NCBI RefSeq assembly: GCF_030272615.1
Contig: NC_081408.1
Span: 203,278,191-203,342,190, forward strand
Length of the DNA stretch: 64,000 nucleotides
Reading direction: 5' to 3'
Origin: Cryptomeria japonica
Lineage: Eukaryota; Streptophyta; Pinopsida; Cupressales; Cupressaceae
Each line of letters opens with the position of its first letter. Positions within the stretch are counted from its first letter, which is position 1. The notes beneath the pieces are model-generated. The model worked only from the letters and a program-made list of their open reading frames with translations, was not told where the DNA came from and searched no databases. Below are positions 44,851 through 56,559 of the stretch, in pieces. The translations under genes were made by a program, and so were the position numbers.

Positions 44851-47478
44851 CTATTTGTCAATATATTGCTTCAAAGCTATCCTAGTACATACTAAACAAA
44901 TTTTTTTAGAATCATTCTTCTTGGCCCTGAATTCCCTTTTATAACCCAAGAGAGGAAAAAAATCTTCAAGCCAAGAAGACACATGTGAAAAGTACAAGTC
45001 ATTAGAATTTTTCATAAGGCCCATTCTTGTCCTTGTCAATATGTGTGCAATCTTCCTGGATTCATTAAATGCAGGCAGCTAGGAAGTCATCATCCTGAAA
45101 GCTTTGGGTTGCAGGTCCACAAGATCTGCCTCTTCATTGGTACCTTGACACATACTTCTGTCAAGATCTGAAGTACATCTTGGTGTTTGGTAGTATGTAA
45201 CCTGGAGAACAGTCCTTGATGATTGAAAGTCTATGTCAGCCTCCTCAAAATTTGCAGCCTGCACAAAAATTTTAGTTAACAAAAAGAAAAACTTCGGCTA
45301 GTCTTCTTCCTCGAGTTGCTCTTCCTCCAAGGAGAGGTACCCTCTATGCAATGCTTCTATCTCATCTGCTAGCCAAGAAATATCCCTCAACCCTTGCAAT
45401 ATACTCATTGCTTTCTTTCTTTTATGGGCAGGTACAACTGCAGCTCCCAAGGCAAATCTATGCTACATCTGATCTACCTCCATGATCTTATCAATAATAT
45501 TAAAAGAGGTATCCCCATGGTTTGGATCAGTGGCCAAAGACATCAAAACTACATTTATTTCATCTTGGAAGCCTTGCCTCCATTCTTCTAGGCTCTTGAT
45601 ATGTCCATCATCTGTCAAAATTGTGGGGACATGCCACTTTTTAAGCCCTTGGAAAGAGGTTATCATTCCCAACACTGATTTGTTCTCTTCTTCTATGTTG
45701 GACAACTCTTTAGTTAATAAATTATAATTTTTCCATGTGTCCCCAACAATTTGAGTTGGTTGGGCCACATTTTTTACTGCTAGCATGACTTCTTTCAACT
45801 ATTGACCCTTTGGTAACCAAGTGAATCTTATTGGTTGAAAGAATGAAATAATCTCATCCAGCTGACTTAGAAGCTGAGATGTCAAAGAATATGAAGAATG
45901 AATTTCATCTAATTTATCAATAATATTATTTGAAATCCTCAAAATTTAATTTCTCTTGATTTCAAAATAATTATTCTCAGATTCATCGTTAACTCTTTGT
46001 AATTCTTTATTCATTCTTTCTAATTATTCATGCCTAATTCCTGCTGAAGAATCTACAATCACCTTTTTATTTTCTCCTTCAATGCGCAATTCTCAGTGAA
46101 TAACTTGTTGTAATTTGCATTGAGAGCCACATGCATGTCTTTTAATCTTAAGTGTTTTTTCTTAAGGTCATCCACTACTAATTGAGCAAACTAGACTGCA
46201 TGTGTGGTGATTGTCATGGCCTCTAATGTAGTGGTGTCTTCAAGGGTTCTAATTACTGCAACCCCTATCCTTTTTTGTCCACCTTGCATAACCAAAGGCT
46301 TCTGAACATTTGGGGCCCTTGACCATAGAGAAAAGGCCTTTAGGCCTATACTCAACCCAGACCCATGATCATTGAACTCTTTTGCAAAATTTTGGTCCTT
46401 CTGCTGCATAATTTGATCCAACAGATAAATTTTCTCAAAATCCCAACCCAGGACAAGAAGCATGCCACTATTTTTAATCATTTCCCTTCCTTCCTCAAGG
46501 GTGCAATTGAAGGTATTCCTATCAAAAAAATTGATCTCGCCATCAGATAGGTCCTTTAATTTTTCCCTTAGCCAAAAATATGTAAACTTGAGAGAGTTCA
46601 CAAAATTATCATCTACTACAATATTCCTTGAGGCAATGATCCTCTCATCATCTTCCTCCTCAACAATTATTGTACTCAGGATAATGGCTCTATCTGAGTC
46701 ATCTAGGACCTCAAGAACCTCATCTTCATGGAATGTTTCTCAAGGCGGAGAAGGGGGTGGCATACTAGTATCAAAATCTACCTAGACATCTACAAAATCA
46801 AACATCTTTTCCTTTCCCTTTTCAACTCTCCTAACTTGTTCAGTTGCCTATCCAAAAGTGCTAGGAGATGCCTTATCAACTGTCACTGTATGCCCTTTCA
46901 TTTTGTATACTGTAGGGGTGGGGTGTATAAATCTTGTCTCAATTTTAACCCCTTTGTCCTTAGCATCCCTCCTCTCCATTTCCATTTTTATTATATCATG
47001 TACCTTTCTAATCATGAAAGACATCTTGGCAAAATCAGTTTGGAACTCCCTGTATAAACCTTCAAAATTAGGATCCTCCTATTTCCTCTCTCACTCAAGC
47101 CTCCTCATGAGCTCCCATTTCTTCCTATGTTTCTATGCTTCAACGGAGAGAGCATTTCTTATCAGATCTTCCTATTCATGAAAAGAGTGAAAATAACCCT
47201 TCTCTTCATCTTGTTTATTCTAAGGTCATTTCTACATCCCTTAGGGTCAAAATGCCAAGCTTGGGCAACCTTCAACCTCTAATTCTTTACAAGGATATCT
47301 TGTACCTTTTCTAGGGTGTCACATCCTATAGTAAACTCTTCAAAATTTATCACCCTGGGGAGGAGTCTCCCTTTCTTATCCATTGGAACTTGTATCTTCT
47401 CCATACACATTAGTTGCCAGATTAATTCAATGAATGCTAGCCTAGGAGAGACAAAAGGTGACAAAACATGGGGTGCTT
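44851..47478 (-). pseudogene. ORF A, C-terminal part (E4)
   Basis: Continues ORF A on the minus strand after the E5 insertion. Open segments: 47478-47279 (FVSPRLAFIELIWQLMCMEK), 46601-46191 (FTYFWLREKLKDLSDGEINF to TTLEAMTITTHAV), 45798-45463, 45282-45079 and 45039-44851. Between 46190 and 46000 it is helical and Lys/Asn-rich. Frame changes and stops separate the segments. No zinc knuckle or catalytic motif of a known retroelement protein is visible. Plus-strand open frames in this stretch are antisense shadows. I do not recognise the family. Confidence 0.5.
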
Positions 47479-48383
47479 TGTTGGAATCCAAGAACATTGA
47501 GAGGGGGGGTGAATCAGTATTCTACCAACTATTAAATTTTAACCTTATTAAAACATGCATACACCAACCGGTAAACTGGTACATATAATATTGAAAGAAG
47601 TAAAGAAACCAATAACCCAATGACATAAATAAATGCCATAACACACAAAATTATAAGTGGAAAACCTCAAAGAGGAAAAATCATGGTGGAATTTGTGACC
47701 CACAATATCAATCCACTGGCCACATGAAGAGATATTACAAAATATAGGGTCCTGCACTTGCAGGAAGGCTTACAAACTAGAGCACACTACTCATTCACAA
47801 AAGGAACCTCACTGACTACATACAAATCTAGACTACAATCCAGAAAAATGATTGAACTGCAAAGATAGCATCTTTTATGCTTGAATATAGTTTTGGTTAA
47901 GCTTTATCTATTCTGGTCTACAACCCTAAACCCTTTACCAAAATAACCTCTTATATAAATGTCCTCACATACATGATCTCTCTTACATATATCACTTCTC
48001 TATTACCTTACATAACCTTTCATATTCAGAATTATCTAATCAACTAACCTATATACCCTTACAAACTTCCATACCTTATGTCAACTTACAAATCTAATTA
48101 TAAAATTAATATACATGTCAGATCAATTACATAAATACATTAATATCAAAATCAATTGTCGATAGCGGATCCAAAAGATGTCAGACTCCAATACCAATAA
48201 CCTAATTCTAAACCATGTCAACCTATATTGCCGGTAAAAGAAATCTATCCAACTTGCCGATGAAGTGTCTATGATGTGCTTGTTGGTACACAACTAAACT
48301 AAAATATGAAGTTGGAACAAGCTGCCATGTTTCCATCAATGACAACATATTGAAACCAACCAATTGAGTGTCAATTTCCAACA
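47479..48383 (-). repeat. E5 3' LTR
   Basis: TGTTGGAATCC...TTTCCAACA, 905 bases. On the plus strand it shows GAGAGGGGGGGTGAATCA near its left end, the complement of the C-run seen at the 3' end of the E3 LTRs. The conserved block at 47641-47705 is shared with E3 and the solo LTR. Confidence 0.93.
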
Positions 48384-48402
48384 ATCTCCCCCTTTGGCAT
48401 TG
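48384..48402 (-). promoter_or_regulatory. E5 terminal polypurine tract
   Basis: On the minus strand, ATGCCAAAGGGGGAGAT directly precedes the TG of the 3' LTR. It is the standard SIRE-type tract. Confidence 0.92.
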
Positions 48403-48550
48403 ATGGAAACACTTGTGTGAAAAATGATCATATTTTCCAACTGTCAGTTCCATCCCGAGCCTTTTGCCCTTGAGCTGAATATACAAAATATTTTCCACCT
48501 ATACTCCGCCTAATGTATACAACTCCCTCTTTTCTTTTCCATATCAATAT

Positions 48551-48574
48551 CTCTCCCCCTTTGACATCAATGCC
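48551..48574 (-). promoter_or_regulatory. E5 second (internal) polypurine tract
   Basis: On the minus strand GATGTCAAAGGGGGAGAGAT repeats the terminal tract about 170 bases upstream. E3 has the same arrangement at 59730. Confidence 0.75.
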
Positions 48575-48685
48575 CTAAAAATTTCCAAAAAGAATGCCAA
48601 AAACCAGGACAAAGAATGAAAAAAGTTGTACAATAAATATCTCAAAAATACTTTACCAGAGCTGAATATATTTGAAAATTTCCAG

Positions 48686-51600
48686 TTAGGCCATCTCCAA
48701 AAGCTCTAGATAAGTATCCCAACCAGATTTAAAAGTGCCAGAAATAGATACAAGTCCATGTAGCATATCGACAAATGACTCTTTCTCATTTAACTCTATC
48801 TGTTTGGGCTTACCAGCCATATATATACACTCCTTGTTATGTACACTTAATGAATCCAATTGGGGACTCATCAAACCTCTAAGACTTCTGGCTCTTCTTA
48901 TGATTTTATCTTTTTCCCTCTCAAGATCAAAAACTTGGGCTTCCAAAACCAAAATCTGGCCATCAATGAATGTAGTCAATGAATTCAATCCATCAAAAGA
49001 ATTGGCTATACTTGCAATCTCCTCCAAAATATCCTTAATCTTTTTATCTAACTCAGCTATGAGAAAACATGGGTTATAACATACTTTGTAGATATTAGTA
49101 CACTACCTCAATGCATTATCTATCAATTTCAACTTATCATTAATCTCCTTCATTTCAGACTCAATCATTTATTCAAATGTAGCTATCTTTGCCTATGTGA
49201 ATCTGTCCAGTGCTTGTTGGTTTGAAATCTACTACAAGGACTAAAAATCCTTTGAAATGTGTTCAGTGATTATCTTAATCTTGTCGGATGTGCTCACTTC
49301 ACTTCCAAATTTACACTTTGGGACAAGTCTATGCAAAATAGTGATAGATTGATCAATAACACCTTTATCCATAGATCCTTCCTTCATCATGTGTAAAGTA
49401 GAACTCATCTTGGTTATGCTTTTCTTTTCAACCTACGAGGTATCAATTGACAACAATTATGGACTCACTACCAGTTCCCTTCCAGGTTCCTCTTTCTTCT
49501 CCTCTGATGATTTAACCTTTATAGCTTCCTCACTTGCACTAGTGGCTTCGCCAGTTGGTGTAGTCCCAGTAAATGTCGGTTCCTCCCTAGGAACTTTATC
49601 GTCATCTTGTGCAATCTGATCCGAAGGACTATTGTCCTCAACATTAGTAACCTGTTCATTATCAGCCTTTACACTCTTTATATTTTCCAGTATCTCAACA
49701 TTTGACTATACATGTGTATCTATCGGGGGCTCAATTTTTACTATCTTAATATTTTTCAATGTTGAGGGTGAAGTACCCATAATACCTTTTCCCTTGCCTT
49801 CAACCAGGATGTCTACAGTATCTATCTTAGATTCTAGTGAAGTATAAAAACCATGGTTCTCTTCAAAGAACTTAACCCATGCCTTGTGGGTCTCCTTGAT
49901 TATCTCATTGACCATTCCTAACATAAGACTGATTATTCTATGCTTCCTATTAAAGATTTTCCTATATGTGACTTCAAGTGTCTTATCCATCTCCTCTGGA
50001 ACAATAGAAACACAAAAAGATAACAACTCTTGAATCTTTATATGCTTGCCCTCTAGCATTGCTGATAGTCTTCTAGCATCTAACATATCATAAAATTGTG
50101 TTGGTATTTGGTCTTCAATTTCTAATAGGGCTTTCTAATAATTATCCAAATATAACAAAATTGCTTCCTCTAATTCTCTTTGTTCATCATTATCTAAATT
50201 TTCATAATAAAACTATACATTCTTTAACATACCATCTTTAGTAATTTCATCAATTTTCTCTGCACAAGTCTTTGGTGGAATAATAGTTACATTACCAGAT
50301 TCAATTACAAGATCAATGTCATCCTTCTTCTTCCTTCTTCCAATACTAGATGGGGCTAAAGGTGTTTCTTTTGGTGCTATCTTCTGTGTCGGTACCTTGA
50401 TAGTAACTTTCCTAACCATTTGCTTCTTAGCCTCTACCTTAGTTTCTTCAATTTTCTTCCTTATTACCCTTTTGAATGCCAGAGGTGTGTCATCATTAGA
50501 TGCTGACTCTGCTACAATAGACTCAATGAATATTTTTGTTTCTTTCCTCTTCCCGCTTTCCTCCAGAACAACATCAATAAATGTTTTAATGTCTCATGAA
50601 ACTTTTTCAATAAATTTACTTGCCTTTCCTTCCTTCTTCTCTCTCTTCTTTCAATTGAACTCAGTTTCAACCTCTTGCTTCTTCTATTTAGATGTGCCAA
50701 AAGTTTTAATAGTTTCATCAATAGGTGCCTCAATTACCATTTGTGCATAAGAATCAAGGATATGTATGTCAACTTCATAACACATTTCCTCAATACAAAT
50801 CTTCTAGGGTTTTATAGCTTCCATCAAAGTTTCATCTTTCTTAACCATGAAGCATATGCCAGTTGAGTACTTCTCGATAATGTGCTTAGGAACCCTCATC
50901 CTAGAATTCATAGCCTTTTGAAATGATTTAAATTAATGCCATAATTTGTCATCTCTCTGACTACCCAATCTAGCAATAGATTGTTTTAATTTCCTCCCTA
51001 CTGGGGTATCGAATGCCCATCTTCTCTTCCCAAAATCGAGAGTCTCATTGGTGAAAAATAGCATTAAGAAAACAATTAGGTTACCATACCGGAAGGTTCC
51101 TTTCTTTTCTCCTTTCATATTTCCTAGGTTAATCAATAACTCATCCAACATCCAAAGATCTAACTTCTCATTCTCTCTCATTATTTTATGAGCTACATAC
51201 CTACAAGAGCTAGAAACAAAGTTCAGTCGATTTGATTGAGTTACCTTGTAACCAATGACCATGCTACTGAATCTGATATATGTGTCGGTGATAGTACTAA
51301 TCCTCATTGACTGCTTGTCTGATGTTGCACCATAAACCTTGTTAACCTGATCATTTGAAACTTTCTTCTCTAGACATTCTCTAGCCTGCAGTAAACCAGT
51401 GATTGCCCTGATGGCCTCCTTCATAATATTATTTTCTCTATCCCACCAAATAAACTCTCTATGCACTCTACTCAAAACATACCTAACAATTTCATCTTAA
51501 AATTTTGAAATATCTAGAATGTCGGTAAACCCTAGATCAACAATATGCTAGTATTCAGGTTTAATCTTTCTAGAATCTCCCATTAACTCATTCATGTACA

Positions 51601-51784
51601 TTCTCTTGATATCAGTCATTACCAAATCATCAATATGAAAATGAATGTAGGCTCTTACATCTTCAACATACACGACTCCTTCCGGAACAAGAGAAAAAGT
51701 GCCAACCGAATCGTCCAGGGTAGCAACATGCGGATATTGCTTGAAAATCAGCCTCAGATGATCCTTGACCTCAACAATAGTCAT
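48686..51784 (-). pseudogene. E5 ORF2, unknown family (about 1,000 residues)
   Basis: Minus strand, from ATG 51784 (MTIVEVKDHLRLIFKQYPHV) or somewhat upstream. Conserved points shared with E3: GTFSLVPEGVVYVEDVRAYI; the 180-codon open stretch 51475-50933 with RRWAFDTPVG; then FQKAMNSRMRVPKHI, TGICFMV, a low-complexity Lys/Glu segment (about 50.7-50.3 kb), CAEKIDEITKDGMLKN and QIPTQFYDMLDARRLSAML (about 50.0 kb); an acidic variable region; and a terminal coiled coil 49027-48686 (LNSLTTFIDGQILVLEAQVF) ending GWDTYLELLEMA. Scattered stops. No protease, integrase, RT, envelope signal or membrane segment seen. Its place between gag and the polypurine tracts suggests an element-encoded function still unknown. 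Confidence 0.75.
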
Positions 51785-52039
51785 ATTTGCAAAAAAAATA
51801 GGTACAGATGATGGTCATGCTTCCATGATTAAAGATAAATACCAAGGAATCGCTACTGGTGAAAGAACCTATAGACCTCTTCCAATTGCTAGTGAAATCG
51901 CTCAAGATGATATCGATCACACTGATTCACCTTGGTCTTCTTCTGAATCACTTTGAATTTCTCTAAATGCTAAGTGATCATAAATGAAGTGAATTCAACC
52001 TTTTATCATCCAAGAAAAACCCTAATCCATCATTGATTT

Positions 52040-53353
52040 TAATCACTTCTAGTGGAAGATATTGGATCTTGATAAAACATCTCCATGCTGAATAAGCATC
52101 TCCAATGTCTAGAATATCTTCCAGAACCTCTTCCCAGGGCATATGCAATATCTTCATGAATTTTTCCTATCCCTAAGGCATGTGCCCTAGTTGTTGGATA
52201 AACTTCCTGCTGGTGCAGGAGCAACCTCCTCTGCCAGTTGAGTAACCGGTGCATCTGCTGATTGTTCTTCCGACTTCCTGGCCCATCTCTGGGTATGATC
52301 TTCCCAGATTTCATTAACCTTTTATTTCCCTTTCTCAGTTGATCCTCCATTACCAACTGGTGGATTTTTGATACTACAAAATTTAGCAATATGTCCAGCC
52401 TCATTATATGCATAACATGCAACATTATTCTTTTGAATTGCTTTGCTAAAACTGATATAATTGCTAGACTAGCATTGATTAGCCATATGTCCAAATTTTC
52501 CACATGCATAACATTTAATATTCATTCTATTATCTTTTGTCTTATGTCCATACTTATTACATTTACAACATTGAGCATAAGCAGAATCAGGGTTCCGATT
52601 TTCTTTATTTCTATATTGCCTAGCCATGTGACCAAATTTATTACAAACAAAGCATCTACCATTAAATTTATAAGCATTAGACTACATTACTGGTGCCTTA
52701 TGTTTTTGATCTTCATTTGTAGTACCAAAACTCTGTCCTTGTTCAAATCCAAGTCCACTAGAATCTCCATTATGTCTTTGTCTCTTCAATAACTCATCTA
52801 GTTGTGCTAAACTAATCTTGAATTTTTTTTTATACTCACTTGCAATAGTCAAATCATCTCTCAGAATTATCATTTATCTCTCAAGATCCTATTCATTACT
52901 CTAGGATTGTACTAAATCAGTTCTCAACATATCATTCTCATGAACCAACCTACCATATTCTTCAAATTTGTTCTTTAGAGATACAACAATATTTTCTTCC
53001 TTTTTCTTCTGGTCTTCAATCTGCTTGGAAATTCTCATAGTTATAGCTTGCATTTCATTTCTCATGACCATGTTTTCCTAACTCGACTTCTGACGTTGTT
53101 CCTTAAGTGCATCTTTCTCTTTATCATCCTGATTTTGCAAAACTTCCTTCCTCCTAACTTGAATAGATGACAACCTCTCTTGTAGGACAAGAATGAATTC
53201 ATGAGGAGAATTCAATTCATCTTGTAGCTTCAAGTTCTTCATCCTTTCAGCATCATAATCTTCAAGTGCCACCTCAAGTTGCTTTTCCGAACTCATATCC
53301 ATGGATTTCAGATTCAAGATCTTCCTCAAGCTATTAAACTTCCTCCGAAGCAC
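52040..53353 (-). pseudogene. E5 gag-like protein: coiled coil and four zinc knuckles
   Basis: Minus strand from about 53353. An N-terminal coiled coil (MSSEKQLEVALEDYDAERMK and the following Gln/Lys/Glu-rich stretch) is followed by LAQLDELLKRQRHNGDSSGL near 52790, typical of the region before the knuckles in SIRE-type gag. Then come knuckles CFVCNKFGHMARQY, CCKCNKYGHKTKDN, CYACGKFGHMANQC (intact) and CYAYNEAGHIAKFC at 52.66-52.38 kb. Stops and a frameshift are present. As in E3, the usual N-terminal Copia gag domain is not seen, so the protein may be the truncated C-terminal half of an ancestral gag. Confidence 0.82.
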
Positions 53354-53355
53354 AA

Positions 53356-53369
53356 GGCTCTGCTACCAA
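53356..53369 (-). promoter_or_regulatory. E5 primer-binding site (initiator Met tRNA)
   Basis: Minus-strand TTGGTAGCAGAGCC directly after the 5' LTR, one change from the standard TGGTATCAGAGCC. Confidence 0.9.
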
Positions 53370-53370
53370 T

Positions 53371-54297
53371 TGTTGGAATGAAAGAACATTCAGAGGGGGG
53401 GTGAATTGGTGCTCTATCGGAACTATTAATTTTAACCTTATTAAAACATGCATACACCAATTGGTAAACTGGTACATATAACATTGAAAGAAGTAAAGCA
53501 ACCAATAAGCCAATCACACAGATAAATACCATAACACACAGAATTATACGTGGAAAACCTCAAAGAGGAAAAACCACAGTGGAATTTGTGACCCACAATA
53601 TCAATCCATTGACCATATGAAGAGATATTACAAAATATAGGGGCCTGTGCTTGTAGGAAGGCTTACAGCCTAGAGCACATTGTACATTCACAAAAGGAGC
53701 CTCACTGACTACATACAAATCCAGACTACAATCTGGAGAAATGATTGAACTGTAAAGATAGCATCTTTTATTCCTGAATATAGTTTTGGTTAAGTTCTAT
53801 TTGTTTCAGTTTGAAACCATAAACCCTTTATTGGAATAACCTATTACATAAATATCCTCACATACATGATCTCTCTTACATATCTCACTTCTCCCTTACA
53901 TTGGATAACTTTTCATATTCAAAATGATCTAATCAACTAACCTATATACCCTTACAAACTTTCATACCTTATTTCAGCTTACAAAGATAATTATAGAATG
54001 AATATATATGTTGGCTCAATTACATAAATAAATTAATATCAAAATCCATTACTGATACCAGATCCAAAATATGTTGGTCTCCAATACCGATACCCTGATT
54101 CTAAACCATGTCATCTTGTATTGTCGGTAGCCAAAGAAATCTATCCAACCTGTCAGTGTTGGTGTCAGTGCCGGTGAAGTGTTAGTGATGTACCTGATGG
54201 TACACAACTAAACTAAAATATGAAGCTGGAACAAGTTGCCATGTTTCCATCAATGAAAAAATATTGAAACCAACCAATTGAGTGTCAATTGCCAATA
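53371..54297 (-). repeat. E5 5' LTR
   Basis: Copy of 47479-48383. On the plus strand it starts TGTTGGAATGAAAG and ends GCCAATA (eroded CCAACA), followed by TGCTT. It includes the shared LTR block at 53531-53596. Confidence 0.92.
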
Positions 54298-54302
54298 TGC
54301 TT

Positions 54303-56136
54303 GCTCACACCCGTATACTCTGATAATAGTGCACTTGCCATACAAAAACAAATCTCCAAAATTGTGGATTAAGACTCCCTCTAGATACACCACTCCTTCA
54401 CCCCTGCAACTCCTTATCCTTAAAATTTTGATAATATTCTTTGATAGCCTGGGTAGCCTGACTCCAAGCCTTGACAATACCTTCATAGCAAAGTGATCAA
54501 AGAAGACAAAGTAATTGTCAAACCTAGATCTTTTGTCCCACATCTAAGTCCATCTTTTACTTCCCATGGAAGACTTGTGTGTGGATCATTTGTCCTTATT
54601 GTCAATTATGGACCCCAATAAGCCCTTTTCTGGTAAAGAATCATATGACACAACAAAGAATAGTGTCTGAACTCTAGCTTCTCTTTTTTATTCCTTGCTG
54701 CTATTAACCCTTCATGGAGCTTATCATGGATAATGGCTGCAAAACCATACAACTCATTTATTATGGGGTGCTGGTTATTAATGGCAACCATCATAAAATC
54801 TATGGGCATTTGGGTTAGCCTGTAGTCTACTCCTAGCACCTTCCCTAATGCATAGTAGGTTTTGACAAAATAGGGCTTAAAGAATTCCAACCTAAAAGGC
54901 TCCCTCTTTGATGGAAGGACATAGTGTTGTGAATTGTTTGTAAAGATTATTCAGAAAATGAGGAACGAATTCTTTTCTATACCTATCCTTTTTATATTGG
55001 TAGTTTCTTTCCAGATTACCCGTGTTGATTTCTTTGAGGGCAGACCTATCTAAACCAAAACATTCTACAATATTCCTATGTGAAATGTCCAAAAGGACAT
55101 AGCCATCCTCTGATCTTATAGTCCTACTTGGGGGTCATATGCAATAGCTAGATCCCTTATCAACATTGGTTCTAAAAAGACATTCGGCACCACTAGCTTC
55201 CCCAAGTTCAGTGTCCAAGGATTCGACACTAGGACAGGTTTATCCCTATTGTCATAAAAAGAGTAAAACACATCTCACCCCTTTTCCTTTGTAATTGCAT
55301 CTCTACATCCTATCTCCCCATCATGGAAGGCAATTTTGATGTTATCATTCATAGAGGACCCCTCAAATAACTCTAACGGGTCCTAGTGGAGGCTCCTTGT
55401 TTATCTAGTCAGTCTTTTTGTAGCCTCCTCTAACTTCATTTCAACCTTGTGTTGCAATTCCTTTGTTGTCATCTCAGGAGAAAGGGGGGTGGTTGGCATT
55501 GTCTCTAATTTATCTTCCTAAGTTGATGACTCCCCTCTAGATATTTTTCTAGGTCTCTTGGGAGCTCTGGAAGATGGTCCTTTTGAAGGAGCAGTTTCCA
55601 TCTTTTGTTCAATAGGGTTGTCCCTCTGCGAGGCTTGCTCTTGAGAAATTGGGGTTTCCTCAGTAGGTTGGTTCTCAGTAGTAGGGTTATTTTCCATAGG
55701 AGGATGAGATTCAGTGGTGGATGTTTTGATAGAATATTTACAGGAAACTCTTCTCCTCTTTTGAATTGGTTTCCTAACTTTAGGGGGGGGAAGCTTATCC
55801 GAAGACTCACTGTCAGAAATAACAATGATAGTCTTTCAAACTATCTTCTTCTTTCTCTTCATGGTTTGTTCTTTAGGAGGGGAACTTGCTTCGGCATCTT
55901 TAGACATTTGTGGGGCAGATTCAGGGCTTGGTTCAATAGTGAAAACATTTGTAATTACTGGCATACAAGGAATTACATCGAGTGGAATGACATGGGTAAT
56001 TTCTAGCACTACAAAGGTAGTGCCAGCTTCAAGGTTACTCTCAACAGTGGGAGTAGTAGGGGAGGTCATTTTAATTTCTAAAAAATGGAGGAAAGCCTAT
56101 AAAATTGAACACAGATGCAAACCCTATAAACTCTAG
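54303..56136 (-). pseudogene. ORF A, N-terminal part (E4), unknown family
   Basis: Minus strand from ATG 56069 (MTSPTTPTVESNLEAGTTF). Residues 1 to about 230 are Ser/Pro/Thr-rich with a KRKKK patch and an acidic SDSESS motif. A globular part follows from about 55.3 kb: VLLDISHRNIVECFGLDRSA, a basic stretch, FRLEFFKPYFVKTYYALGKV, LTQMPIDFMMVAINNQHPII, GLIAARNKKEKLEFRHYSLL. The end reads IHNFGDLFLYGKCTIIRVYG, at which E5 cuts the frame. Several stops are present, notably near 55.84, 55.45 and 55.13 kb. No zinc knuckle or catalytic motif is found. My recollection is that similar proteins are frequent in conifer repeats, but no search was possible. Confidence 0.55.
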
Positions 56137-56559
56137 GGTATACACATAATAGCTCTATGTATTACAACTATAATAGCCTAGCAAATGCAAAAGGATGGCG
56201 GAAACTTTGACTTACTGGTCTTTTACTAGGCTGAACTTGCTAAATGGTACATTGTTTTGCTCAAATTGGCTTTCCTTCCTACTTAGGGATGCTCTGGATT
56301 TTCTTTGGATGCAAGTAATGAGAGAAAATTGATGAATTTCTCTTTTATGGCGACTCCATTAGTTCATTCATGTTGGACAGAGAAAATTTTTGGTTCCAAG
56401 TTTGAATTTCATCTGTCAATTAGGATTTGAACGGTTGAGATTGTCCTTGACAACCATAGAATGATGACATGGCATTTATTAGACTATCCTTAGCCAACTT
56501 AGATTTTTCAAAATCCATGTTGTTTGAACCTTTTTTGTGACTTTGTGCCATTCACCATC

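Larger units (their letters stand above)
47474..54302 (-). mobile_element. E5: SIRE-like Copia-type element with ORF2 in place of pol
   Basis: Complete: LTRs 47479-48383 and 53371-54297 (TGTTGGAA...TTCCAACA ends) flanked by TGCTT at 47474-47478 and 54298-54302. On the minus strand it reads 5' LTR, initiator-Met primer site, gag, ORF2, internal polypurine tract, terminal polypurine tract, 3' LTR. Total 6,819 bases. By eye the LTRs differ at roughly one base in ten. No pol domain exists between gag and the 3' LTR. It sits inside ORF A; leaving out the element and one target copy leaves the ORF A frame continuous. Confidence 0.93.

Noticed and set aside
45394-47588. Several plus-strand open frames (for example 45482-45727, 46462-46785, 46728-47057, 46858-47181)
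   Set aside because: They are antisense shadows of ORF A, whose minus-strand segments are coherent with each other across gaps.
49389-50866. Plus-strand hydrophobic open frames (49389-49619, 49632-49847, 50316-50750), suggesting a membrane protein
   Set aside because: Antisense to the Lys/Glu-rich part of E5 ORF2; the reverse complement of such codons reads as Leu/Phe/Ser and mimics membrane segments.
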